This document shows, in pieces, positions 8,768-17,645 of a stretch of DNA of 64,000 nucleotides (position 1 is its first letter; every line of letters starts with the position of its first letter). Position numbers and translations under genes: made by a program. The stretch comes from Holophagae bacterium (lineage in GTDB: Bacteria > Acidobacteriota > Holophagae > Acanthopleuribacterales > Acanthopleuribacteraceae). The notes beneath the pieces are model-generated. The model did not search any database. It was given only the letters and a program-made list of their open reading frames with translations, and was not told the DNA's origin. The stretch covers positions 895,966 through 959,965 of the forward strand of contig JAJCXM010000008.1 of assembly GCA_029263455.1 (NCBI GenBank), given 5' to 3'.

Positions 8768-10084
8768 ATGAGATCTCTTTGCGTTTCCTGTGTACGCCTA
8801 TTTATCTGTGCATGCTTGAGTCTTTACGGCCAAGAGCAAATCAAGCAACCGGCCCACATTGAGCCACTAACTGACGACAACGCGAAACCCAAACTAACGC
8901 TTAATCATGCAATCGAGTTGACCCTGGCTCAGAATTCAGGCTTATTGGCTGCCGGGATCGAGGTCGAGGCGCTCGATTTGGAGATCGCGCAATCAATGCG
9001 GTTTCCGAACCCCGAATTGGAAATGGAAGTATCTGAATTCGCAGGAAGTGGCGAACGACACGGCTTCGGAGAATCAGAAACAACCTTAATCTTAAGTCAA
9101 CCTATCCCCACGGCTGGAAAGACCCGAAAGAGGGCGCGAATCGCCGAGGTCAAAAGCGAGTTGGGTGACAGTCAATACCAACATACGCGTAATCAATTGA
9201 CGGTCGATGTGGCAAAAGACTATTTCCGAACCCTGTCCATTCAAGAACGAATCCAGGTGGATCTGGAGCTGCTCCGCCTCAGTGAACAGACATACAAAAC
9301 GGTGTCGGACCGTGTCGAAGCAGGTCGGGTTTCTCCGTTGGAGCAAACCAAGGCAAGAGTCGAACTTGTGCGCGCTCAAATTAAACTAGACGTGACGAAA
9401 ATGGAGTTGTCCACAGCGCGTGTTAGATTGGCGTCACATTGGGGCGAACTCGAACCAGGTTTTGACCAGGTGGCAGGTAATTTACACCTGCCTGATGCGT
9501 TGCCAGTGTTGGCTGAACTCAAAGTTTCGCTAGCCAGCAACCCCGAATACTTGCGTTGGTCACAAGAGCTAGACCTCAAAAAGGCAAACTTCGAATACGA
9601 ACGAGCATTGCGTATTCCCGACCTCTCTGTACGTGCTGGCTATCAGAAATTCAACGACCGCAACGAGCAGTCGATTGTTTTCGGATTGTCAGTCCCAATC
9701 CATTTGTTTAACCGCAACAAGAACTCTATTGCCGCCGCGGCTCGGCGCATGAATGCCTCCGAATATATAGTCCAGGAAGTCGAAGTCCAACTCCATTTGG
9801 ATCTACAAGACACATTCCAAGCGCTGCGATCAAGCTATCAAAGTGCGCTTGTGTTCAGGGATGAAATTGTACCGGTGGCTGAACAAGCCTTCCATGCATC
9901 GACGGAGGGTTACAAGGCTGGCAAATTCGGGTTCTTAGACGTGTTGGACGCACAACAAACTTTATTTCAAACCAAAGCCGAGTTTCTGGATGTCATGGAT
10001 GATTTTTTCCATAACTTAACTGAGCTGGCTCGGATTGCTGGGTCCGACTATTTGCATCTGTGGTTGGGGGTTGATCATGAGTAA
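8768..10084 (+). CDS. czcC: CzcC/TolC-family outer membrane efflux protein
   Basis: The 438-residue protein has a signal peptide (cleavage near residue 21) and two outer membrane efflux protein repeats with long helical stretches (LTLNHAIELTLAQNSGLLAA; IPTAGKTRKRARIAEVKSEL; SPLEQTKARVELVRAQIKL; GYKAGKFGFLDVLDAQQTLF). It forms the trimeric outer membrane channel of a tripartite heavy-metal exporter with the next two genes. AAGGAGG lies directly upstream. The gene end overlaps the czcB start by eight bases. Length and motifs are normal for CzcC. Confidence 0.92.
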   Translation: MRSLCVSCVRLFICACLSLYGQEQIKQPAHIEPLTDDNAKPKLTLNHAIELTLAQNSGLLAAGIEVEALDLEIAQSMRFPNPELEMEVSEFAGSGERHGFGESETTLILSQPIPTAGKTRKRARIAEVKSELGDSQYQHTRNQLTVDVAKDYFRTLSIQERIQVDLELLRLSEQTYKTVSDRVEAGRVSPLEQTKARVELVRAQIKLDVTKMELSTARVRLASHWGELEPGFDQVAGNLHLPDALPVLAELKVSLASNPEYLRWSQELDLKKANFEYERALRIPDLSVRAGYQKFNDRNEQSIVFGLSVPIHLFNRNKNSIAAAARRMNASEYIVQEVEVQLHLDLQDTFQALRSSYQSALVFRDEIVPVAEQAFHASTEGYKAGKFGFLDVLDAQQTLFQTKAEFLDVMDDFFHNLTELARIAGSDYLHLWLGVDHE

Positions 10085-11228
10085 ATTCACAATAAGTCTC
10101 CTTATTTGCGGCTTAATGTCATTGTTGATGCGCGCACAAGACCATGATGAACATCAGGACATCGTTCATCTTGACGGCCGCAAAATGAGCGGGCTTAATC
10201 TCAGTGTCGCCCGCGTCCAGTCGGGTAATTTCAATGAACTTTGCGAATTGCCAGCAACCATCAAGTTCATACCTCAAAAAGTGGTCCATTTGACGCCGCG
10301 CGTTCCTGGCCTGGTAGGTAGCGTGTATGTCAAACAAGGTGACTGGGTCAGTAAAGGACAGGTACTCGCGATTTTGGAGAGTCAGGCCTTGGGTACGGCT
10401 AAATCATCGTATTTATCTGCTGTTGCAAGGCAGAACCTATACGAAAAGACGTTCATACGTGAAAAACAGCTGTGGGAACGTAAGATCTCGCCGGAACAGG
10501 ACTTCTTGGAAGCCGAGAATCGTTGGGAAGAAAGTAGGATCGAGGTCAATGAACGTAGACAAGCTTTACTTGTGTTTGGGTTAACCAAGAAAGAGATCGC
10601 ACACGTTGCTGATGCTCAAGACCATGAATTGATTCAGTACACGTTTAAAGCTCCATTCAGTGGGGTCGTGACCGATGCGCACATCACCAAGGGTGAATTT
10701 CTGAATGTAGAGTCCACTGCTTTTGTCATCGTAGACCCCAGCCAAGTTTGGGTAGTAGGACAGGTGTTTGAAAAAGACTTACACCGCGTTGATGTCGGAC
10801 AGAAGGTAATTGTCAGCGTGGATGCTTATCCGGACCGCATCGTTGAGGGCACCATCGATTACGTTTCAGCCGCGCTCAATAACGAAACACGATCCGCTGA
10901 AACAAGAGTTGTCATTCAAAATGAGAACGGCCTGTTCAAGAGCGAAATGTTCGCTCGCTTAACCCTATTTGTTGACCATACCAATCAGTCAGACGGGCTG
11001 CTACTGCCCGTGGCTGGGATCCAACGCACTGAATCTGGGCCTGTTGTATTCAAGCAAGTTGGCGAAGACGAATATCAACAAATACCCATCGTGATTGTCA
11101 AAAAAGGCAAGGACCTTGCCGAAGTCAAGGGTCCATTGACCACAGCAGATTCGATTGCGGTTGGCGATGTATTCATCCTTAGGTCAGAGCTTCAGAAAAG
11201 TGAAATGAGCGAAAGCCATAGCCATTAA
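10077..11228 (+). CDS. czcB: CzcB-type periplasmic adaptor (membrane fusion protein)
   Basis: The 383-residue protein has a signal peptide (MSKFTISLLICGLMSLLMRAQ) and the RND adaptor order: lipoyl half-motifs (VPGLVGSVYVKQGDWVSKGQ and YTFKAPFSGVVTDAHITKGE), a helical hairpin between them, then the beta-barrel (VDPSQVWVVGQVFEKDLHRV) and membrane-proximal domains. The mature N-terminus begins with DHDEHQD and the C-terminus ends in ESHSH, so both ends could bind metal. The ATG at 10077 is preferred over an upstream in-frame start because it has a GGGGG ribosome-binding element and starts at the signal peptide. Confidence 0.92.
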   Translation: MSKFTISLLICGLMSLLMRAQDHDEHQDIVHLDGRKMSGLNLSVARVQSGNFNELCELPATIKFIPQKVVHLTPRVPGLVGSVYVKQGDWVSKGQVLAILESQALGTAKSSYLSAVARQNLYEKTFIREKQLWERKISPEQDFLEAENRWEESRIEVNERRQALLVFGLTKKEIAHVADAQDHELIQYTFKAPFSGVVTDAHITKGEFLNVESTAFVIVDPSQVWVVGQVFEKDLHRVDVGQKVIVSVDAYPDRIVEGTIDYVSAALNNETRSAETRVVIQNENGLFKSEMFARLTLFVDHTNQSDGLLLPVAGIQRTESGPVVFKQVGEDEYQQIPIVIVKKGKDLAEVKGPLTTADSIAVGDVFILRSELQKSEMSESHSH

Positions 11229-11243
11229 AAGGAGGGTCGAGAA

Positions 11244-14200
11244 ATGCGTAAATTAGTTAATTTTTCGCTGGATAACCCAGTACTCGTCATCGCAGCTTGG
11301 CTCCTGATGGCCGGTTTGGGTCTGTTTTCACTTTCGACGCTACCCATCGACGCTGTCCCAGATGTGACCAATGTCCAAGTTCAAATCCTCACCAACTCGC
11401 CAGGATTACCACCGGAAGATGTAGAACGTTTCATCACTTTTCCGGTAGAAACGGCCATGAGTGGCTTGCCTGAGCTTGATGAAATACGTTCGGTTTCTAA
11501 ATTTGGATTGTCCGTCGTGACCGTGGTGTTCAAGGAGAAGACGGATATCTATTGGGCTCGTCAACTAGTCGGCGAACGCCTGAACCGGGCTATTGAAGAG
11601 ATTCCTGAAGGCTATGGCCACCCCGAAATGGGCCCGATCTCGACAGGACTAGGCGAGATTTACCAATTCGAGGTACGCGGAGAAGGCTATTCACCGATGG
11701 ATCTGAGGAATATCCTCGACTGGACCGTGAACTACCAATTGAGAACCGTGCCCGGCGTGGTGGAGGTCAATTCCTTTGGTGGTGAGTTGATGACCTACCA
11801 AGTAACTGTCAACCCCAACCTGCTAAACAAGTATCACCTGACCCTGCAAGACGTATTTGCGGCATTGGAGACCAATAACCGCAATGTGGGCGGTGGTTAT
11901 ATCGAGAGTCAGGGGGAGCAATACCTGATTAGGGGCGAAGGCCTAATTACCTCGCTAAATGACCTACAGAAAGTCGTGCTTAAACATGATCCAGACGCCA
12001 ATGCACCCGTATTGATTGAGCATATTGGTGAAGTGGAGCATGCACCGCTGATCAGACAAGGCGCCGTTACCCGAGATGGTAAGGGTGAGGTGGTCATAGG
12101 CATTGTGATGATGTTAATGGGCGAAAACTCGCGCGTGGTGTCAAAGCGCGTCGATGCAAAGATCAAGAAAATCCAAGCCTCTTTACCTGAAGGGGTCAGC
12201 ATCCACACTTTCTACGACCGCACAGATTTGGTTGATCGGACCATTAAGACCGTATCGACAAACCTACTTGAAGGTGGGCTGCTGGTGGTGTTGGTGCTTT
12301 TACTTCTGCTTGGTAGCTTTAGAGGCGGTTTCATTGTGGCCTTGTCGATTCCGCTATCGATGCTTGTCGCTTTTACCGTCATGCGTGTCGTGGGTGTGAG
12401 CGGTAACTTGATGAGTCTCGGTGCGCTTGATTTTGGCTTAATCGTGGATGGCTCGGTTGTGATGATCGAAAACGTGGTGCGCAATTTACACCAGCAACGC
12501 GATCAGTCATTGTCGCATCTGGAAAAAGTACGTCGCGCTTGCCTTGAGGTTACTCGACCGGTTGTCTTTGCCGTCAGCATCATCATTCTGGTCTACATAC
12601 CCATCCTAGCTTTGACGGGAATCGAAGGTAAGATGTTTAAGCCCATGGCGTTAACGGTTGTTTTCGCCTTGGTGGCGTCCTTGTTCTGCGCCTTGACGCT
12701 GATGCCGGTTCTGGCGTCTTTGTTTCTGAAGAATGTCAAAGAGAAACAGCCACTGCTCTATCGGATTAGTAGACGGTTGTATGTGCCTCTATTGAAGCGG
12801 GTGACGCCGAGACCCGTCATCACATTAACGGCGTCTTTGTTGGTTTTTGCCGTCAGCATGGCGATGACGCCCTTTATGGGTGCCGAGTTCATCCCAAAGC
12901 TGGATGAGGGTGCGATCGCCATGCAGGTATGGCGACTACCTAGCATTTCGCTTGAGAAATCAAACCAGATTAGTGCCCAAGTGGAACGGGTGATCTTGGA
13001 GGAGTTCCCGGAAGTGGAAACAGTCATCTCACGAACGGGACGGGCTGAAATTGCCACCGATCCTATGGGTGTTGAAATTAGTGACGTTTTTGTCTTCCTG
13101 CGTGCTCGGGAAGACTGGCGTTTTAAGAGTAAAGAAGAGCTGGTTGAAGCCATAGACCATCACTTACAAGAATCGGTCGCAGGCGCTAAGTTCAGCTTTT
13201 CGCAACCTATTGAACTCAGAGTTTCGGAACTGATCTCGGGCGTGAGAAGTGATCTTGCCATCAAGATCTATGGCGATGATCTGGCGCATATGAAACAGAA
13301 GGCTGACGAAGTCGTTGAGATCTTGAGCGAAATTGAAGGTGCTGCAGATGTGAAAGCTGAGCAGGTAGATGGCTTGCCCACCTTAAGGATCCAGGTGGAT
13401 CGCGCTAGCTTGGCAAGATACGGCGTGCTTGCGGACGACGTGTTGGACGTGGTGGACTCGCTGGGCGGTCATCGAGTTGGAACCATCATGGATGGCCAAA
13501 AACGATTCGACCTTCAAGTGAGAATTGATCCTGCTTTCCGGAGCGATATTGATAAGATCAGCAACCTATTAATCGGTAGCTCGGGCAACGCTCATCAACG
13601 GCAGATACCACTGGCACAATTAGCAGAAATAGGAATTGAAGAGGGCCCAGCGCAAATTAGCCGCGACCAGATAAGTCGCAGGGTGAGCATTGAAGCCAAT
13701 GTCCGCGGACGCGACCTTGCCTCTTTCGTCAATGAAGCTCAGATCAAATTAGAAAGTGAGTTTAAGTTGCCAGAAGGTTGGTTCCTAAGTTGGAGTGGTC
13801 AGTTCGAAAATCTTCAGGCCGCCTCCAAGCGCTTGGCAATCTTAGTTCCGGTTGTTCTAGCGCTGATATTCCTGGTGCTTTACACGGCTTTTGGGTCGGC
13901 TAGATTGGCGACGCTCATCTACCTCAACGTGCCCTTGGCGATTAGTGGCGGCATCTTTGCGCTCTTTGTGCGAGGCTATCCGTTTTCCATATCAGCAGGC
14001 GTTGGATTCATTGCTTTGTTTGGTGTTGCGGTCTTGAATGGTGTGGTTTTGGTGTCACGTATTCATGACTTGCAACTAACGGGTGTGAAGATAACGGAGG
14101 CGGCAATGGAAGGTGCGATCAATCGACTGCGTCCAGTTCTTATGACCGCTTTGGTGGCTTCGTTGGGCTTTGTGCCGATGGCGTTGGCGACTAGTGCGGG

Positions 14201-14324
14201 AGCGGAAGTGCAAAGGCCTTTAGCGACGGTGGTCATCGGCGGTCTGGTGACGTCAACGCTTTTGACGCTATTTGTGATACCAACCCTTTACCGTTGGTTC
14301 GGCAAGGAAGTACCGAACAAATAA
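11244..14324 (+). CDS. czcA: CzcA-type heavy-metal RND efflux pump
   Basis: The 1026-residue protein has the RND architecture: a first transmembrane helix, a large periplasmic loop, helices 2-6, a second loop and helices 8-12. Helix 4 carries LDFGLIVDGSVVMIENVV, the DFG-x2-VDG-x5-E pattern of HME-RND pumps for divalent ions such as Zn, Co, Ni and Cd rather than the Cu/Ag type. The N-terminal SLDNPVLVIAAWLLMAGLGL and FITFPVETAMSGLPELDEIR are family hallmarks. The pump uses the proton gradient to drive metal out through CzcB and CzcC. AAGGAGGG precedes the ATG. Selectivity between Zn, Co, Cd and Ni cannot be read from the sequence. Confidence 0.95.
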   Translation: MRKLVNFSLDNPVLVIAAWLLMAGLGLFSLSTLPIDAVPDVTNVQVQILTNSPGLPPEDVERFITFPVETAMSGLPELDEIRSVSKFGLSVVTVVFKEKTDIYWARQLVGERLNRAIEEIPEGYGHPEMGPISTGLGEIYQFEVRGEGYSPMDLRNILDWTVNYQLRTVPGVVEVNSFGGELMTYQVTVNPNLLNKYHLTLQDVFAALETNNRNVGGGYIESQGEQYLIRGEGLITSLNDLQKVVLKHDPDANAPVLIEHIGEVEHAPLIRQGAVTRDGKGEVVIGIVMMLMGENSRVVSKRVDAKIKKIQASLPEGVSIHTFYDRTDLVDRTIKTVSTNLLEGGLLVVLVLLLLLGSFRGGFIVALSIPLSMLVAFTVMRVVGVSGNLMSLGALDFGLIVDGSVVMIENVVRNLHQQRDQSLSHLEKVRRACLEVTRPVVFAVSIIILVYIPILALTGIEGKMFKPMALTVVFALVASLFCALTLMPVLASLFLKNVKEKQPLLYRISRRLYVPLLKRVTPRPVITLTASLLVFAVSMAMTPFMGAEFIPKLDEGAIAMQVWRLPSISLEKSNQISAQVERVILEEFPEVETVISRTGRAEIATDPMGVEISDVFVFLRAREDWRFKSKEELVEAIDHHLQESVAGAKFSFSQPIELRVSELISGVRSDLAIKIYGDDLAHMKQKADEVVEILSEIEGAADVKAEQVDGLPTLRIQVDRASLARYGVLADDVLDVVDSLGGHRVGTIMDGQKRFDLQVRIDPAFRSDIDKISNLLIGSSGNAHQRQIPLAQLAEIGIEEGPAQISRDQISRRVSIEANVRGRDLASFVNEAQIKLESEFKLPEGWFLSWSGQFENLQAASKRLAILVPVVLALIFLVLYTAFGSARLATLIYLNVPLAISGGIFALFVRGYPFSISAGVGFIALFGVAVLNGVVLVSRIHDLQLTGVKITEAAMEGAINRLRPVLMTALVASLGFVPMALATSAGAEVQRPLATVVIGGLVTSTLLTLFVIPTLYRWFGKEVPNK

Positions 14325-14470
14325 AGAACCCACAATCAGTCGTGCCGCTCAAAGAAAACCAAGCGGTACGGCAATTGCCCCTAACTTTTAGCGAAATCGT
14401 TAGGTTCTTTGCAATACGCTTGGCGTGTTCTTTGCTCGATTGTGGTGAAACGGTTTGGAGATTTGTAGAT

Positions 14471-16267
14471 ATGCTATTTAGTTTGTCCGTTTGGGCTTTG
14501 TACGCGGCTCAAGTGAGTCCCGGTGATGGCTGGATCCCACACATCATTCCGCCGAATTCACTTTATTCGATGTCGCTGTTTATCAGTAATCCCAACAATT
14601 CTCCAGCAAGGGTGACAATTCAGCCTTACGAGCGGACCGGAGAGCTTGGAACAACTATCACTATCGATTTGGCTGCCAAGGAAAGCCGTCAAATGTATGC
14701 CATTGACTTGTTTGAGCCAGCAACCAGCCATGCCTGGGTTGGCACAGCTGGCTGTGATGTCTATTGGTCTTACGACTTGGTGGAGAACCCATCAAGGCAA
14801 CCTCTTTTTGCTATCGACTCGAGCAGGATCTATGGAGCGACTTTTGATTGGCGAACAGGCGTCGAAGGTGGATTTGGTGTTGCGGTGGTTAATCTGTCCG
14901 CTTCCGTTTCTGAACTGGCCTTGACGGTTACAACGTTGGCGGGCGTTCTCGTCCGTAGTCAGCTTATCCCGATTGGACCTTATGAAAAGATATTGATCGA
15001 TGAAGCAAAGTTGTGTTGTGCCGATGACGTGCTGTTCAATCTTCGCTGCGACCAGCAGTTAGCGCTACTTGCTGCACAACGTTCCTGGTCAGGAGCTGCC
15101 AGTAGTTTCTTCCCACGAATGCCCATCGAAGAGTTGCAAGTCCATGCTTCTGAAGTGGTTGATTTTCCTGACCCTGTCCTAAAAGCATTAATGATTGAAC
15201 TCGCCGACAAGGGCGTGGTTGACGGACAAGTGACCCTAACAGAGCTAGCCTTAGTCACCGAACTTGAGATTCCGTGGCCTTCAGGAGACGTTGTTCGTTC
15301 ACTTGAGGGTCTGCAAGCATGTGTCAACCTCAAAACTTTTCATTGTTCTGGTCTTATCTCGTCAATTGAGCCGATTGCTGATCTAAGTAGCTTGGAAGAA
15401 CTCGTTTTTCCCTGGTGCCCTGGACTCGCAGAAACACCGCAAGATTGGACCAGCCCTTCATTGAAGAAACTCGATCTCAAACGCACCGATGTCCGAGCTC
15501 CGGATCTTACGGGCTTGAAAGTGCTTGAAGAGTTGAACCTGAGCGGGGTCGCAGTCGACCTGACCCTTACCCAACTACCCGACTCTCTTCGAATACTGAA
15601 GTTGTCTGGTTGCAACATTCAATCAATTCCAGAAAACTATTTTTCCCAGCTATACCAATTGGAATCATTGGACCTGGTGTTTAATCAGTCCATTGTCATC
15701 TTAGGTGTTGAGCTGCCAGACTCGCTTCGTTCGTTAAACCTTTCGAGTTGTAACTTGTTCGACCTAGAACTGACATTGCCATATCTGCAGTCATTGAATT
15801 TGAATAGTAATCACCTATCTCAGCTTCCGTCAGCCGACAGCTTTTCAAGTCTGCAGGAACTTTCGGCGTCTTACAATTCACTGCAATCATTATCAGAATT
15901 AACAAACTACACAAATTTGGTCAATTTTGAAGCCATTGGCTGCTCTATTAGACAAATACCGCAGGGTTTGCGACTTCCTAAACTGATGTCGCTCGTTCTG
16001 ATGGACAATCCAATTGCAGAGCTCCCTGACTTGAGCGGACTGTCCAATTTAGGACACATTTCGCTGTATCGCTGTGCATTGAAGGTGATTACGCCGTTAT
16101 TAGATTTGCCACAAATCAACTATGTCGATATTTCTTTCAACCAGATTCAGTCCGATCAGTGTTACGTCATTGATCTATTGAAAGAAAAAGCGACCGTTAT
16201 TTATCGCCGTCAAGACGGAGCGAGGTTGGATTGCAATAGCCCAGTTCAAGCGGAGGCGGACCTTTGA
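14471..16267 (+). CDS. Secreted leucine-rich-repeat protein
   Basis: The protein of about 598 residues starts with a short hydrophobic leader (MLFSLSVWALYAAQ). The ORF is open further upstream into the end of czcA, but this ATG has GGAG upstream and fits a signal peptide. Residues 20-260 form a beta-rich domain (SMSLFISNPNNSPARVTIQP) of a type also seen in the next gene. From about 275 to 580 come leucine-rich repeats of varying length, such as LKKLDLKRTDVRAP, LRSLNLSSCNLFDL, YLQSLNLNSNHLSQLP and LMSLVLMDNPIAELP. LRR domains usually bind proteins, so a surface or secreted binding role is likely. The ligand is unknown. Confidence 0.85.
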   Translation: MLFSLSVWALYAAQVSPGDGWIPHIIPPNSLYSMSLFISNPNNSPARVTIQPYERTGELGTTITIDLAAKESRQMYAIDLFEPATSHAWVGTAGCDVYWSYDLVENPSRQPLFAIDSSRIYGATFDWRTGVEGGFGVAVVNLSASVSELALTVTTLAGVLVRSQLIPIGPYEKILIDEAKLCCADDVLFNLRCDQQLALLAAQRSWSGAASSFFPRMPIEELQVHASEVVDFPDPVLKALMIELADKGVVDGQVTLTELALVTELEIPWPSGDVVRSLEGLQACVNLKTFHCSGLISSIEPIADLSSLEELVFPWCPGLAETPQDWTSPSLKKLDLKRTDVRAPDLTGLKVLEELNLSGVAVDLTLTQLPDSLRILKLSGCNIQSIPENYFSQLYQLESLDLVFNQSIVILGVELPDSLRSLNLSSCNLFDLELTLPYLQSLNLNSNHLSQLPSADSFSSLQELSASYNSLQSLSELTNYTNLVNFEAIGCSIRQIPQGLRLPKLMSLVLMDNPIAELPDLSGLSNLGHISLYRCALKVITPLLDLPQINYVDISFNQIQSDQCYVIDLLKEKATVIYRRQDGARLDCNSPVQAEADL

Positions 16268-17598
16268 TGTTGCACCTATTCGTTTTGCTTGCCAATGTGG
16301 ACATTACAACCACGGAACCCTACATCGACTATCGTTCGATGGGAACGCGCGCTGGTATCGTGACAATTAGTGTCAATGGCAATGACTTTAGTGACACGTC
16401 AACCGAGAATCCAAAGTATCTGCGTATTCGAATGGACAAGGGTACAAGGCTCGCTGAAACGTTAGTTGACCTAGAGGGTTCAGCCACACTAAGCGAACCC
16501 ATTGATTTGGCGATGCGAATCAGTGGAATGGACCGTGCCAAAATACGAGCGCCCAGGGATACCGTTCGCATTATTCGCTGGCGGCGCGGTGAAGGCGAAT
16601 TATGGCTTGAGATACGACACAATTCATCGACCTGGATTGAAATAGATGGCGAACTCACGTTTCCAAATACGAATAGTCGCGTTAGTTGGACGATGGGGCG
16701 TTCGATAGAGAAAGATCAGGCTGATGTCAAAACAGATTACGAAAATGGACGCAGTAACTTACCCGCCAATATGCGTGGAAACGAAGCGCAGCACACGTTT
16801 TTCATGCTAGATACCAGCAGGTCCATTCTGGCCGCTGAGGGATTAAACCGAGCGCAGGAATTTGATTGTGACTTTTTTGTTGGTTCCAGGTTGGTGCGTA
16901 CCGCATTGAGTCCAGCGGGTATTCGGATCGGGCAGCAAACCAATGCAAATTTTGGCAGTTACTATTTTGGGGTCGGGATGGAGAAATTACCCGTTGCAAC
17001 CATTCAGACTCTAGCAAGCCCGCTCGACTTAAGAATTGACGCCTACAACCGCTGGCCTGATAGTCGCCCCGTGACGTTAGAAGCGCACACCCTAGAGGGT
17101 GAAGTCAGCGACGTTTTCATCCGCGTTGCCAAGCCAGGCTTTAATCAATTTGATATATTGAATGCAGAGGGTACGGGGTTTGCAGCCGTTGTCGTTCGTG
17201 AAGCTGAATACTTGGAAGTTGGCGGTTATGTGTCCAGCAAGAGCGGTCATCGATTTCAACTGATTCCGCCTTTGCATGCGACGCAAATGAGATTTCCGCT
17301 AACAGGTTCAGTTGAGAGCCAATTATGGTTATCAGTCTTTAATTCAAATGAGGAGACCAGCCATGTCGACCTGATCATTGTCGATCAGCAAGGCCATGAG
17401 ACAGTCGTTGACAGGTTAGAGCTTGAGCCGACAATGTCGGATCGGCGGCACATGACTCCACACCTGGATCTGAACGTCACCCAAAACCTGGTCGTTCGCA
17501 GTGATCAGCCCGTTCATGTGAACCTGACCAACCAGGCAATTTCAAACGAGAATCAATTCTGGTTACAGTCGATTTCAGGGAAATCCATCGATCGATGA
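16267..17598 (+). CDS. Secreted beta-rich protein paired with the LRR protein
   Basis: The 443-residue protein begins at an ATG sharing one base with the stop of the LRR gene (TGATG), so the two are coupled. A TTG one codon upstream is possible. A short leader (MLHLFVLLANVDI) precedes beta-rich sequence with no family I recognise. The C-terminal part (about 330-430, LWLSVFNSNEETSHVDLIIV) resembles the N-terminal beta domain of the neighbouring LRR protein, with hydrophobic strands and an asparagine turn (ISNPNN versus VFNSNEE). There are no transmembrane helices or catalytic motifs. It is probably exported and works with its neighbour. Confidence 0.75.
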   Translation: MLHLFVLLANVDITTTEPYIDYRSMGTRAGIVTISVNGNDFSDTSTENPKYLRIRMDKGTRLAETLVDLEGSATLSEPIDLAMRISGMDRAKIRAPRDTVRIIRWRRGEGELWLEIRHNSSTWIEIDGELTFPNTNSRVSWTMGRSIEKDQADVKTDYENGRSNLPANMRGNEAQHTFFMLDTSRSILAAEGLNRAQEFDCDFFVGSRLVRTALSPAGIRIGQQTNANFGSYYFGVGMEKLPVATIQTLASPLDLRIDAYNRWPDSRPVTLEAHTLEGEVSDVFIRVAKPGFNQFDILNAEGTGFAAVVVREAEYLEVGGYVSSKSGHRFQLIPPLHATQMRFPLTGSVESQLWLSVFNSNEETSHVDLIIVDQQGHETVVDRLELEPTMSDRRHMTPHLDLNVTQNLVVRSDQPVHVNLTNQAISNENQFWLQSISGKSIDR

Positions 17599-17645
17599 TC
17601 GAATGTTATGACTCGGATTATTTTGGGCGGAATCGACTTGTGTGC

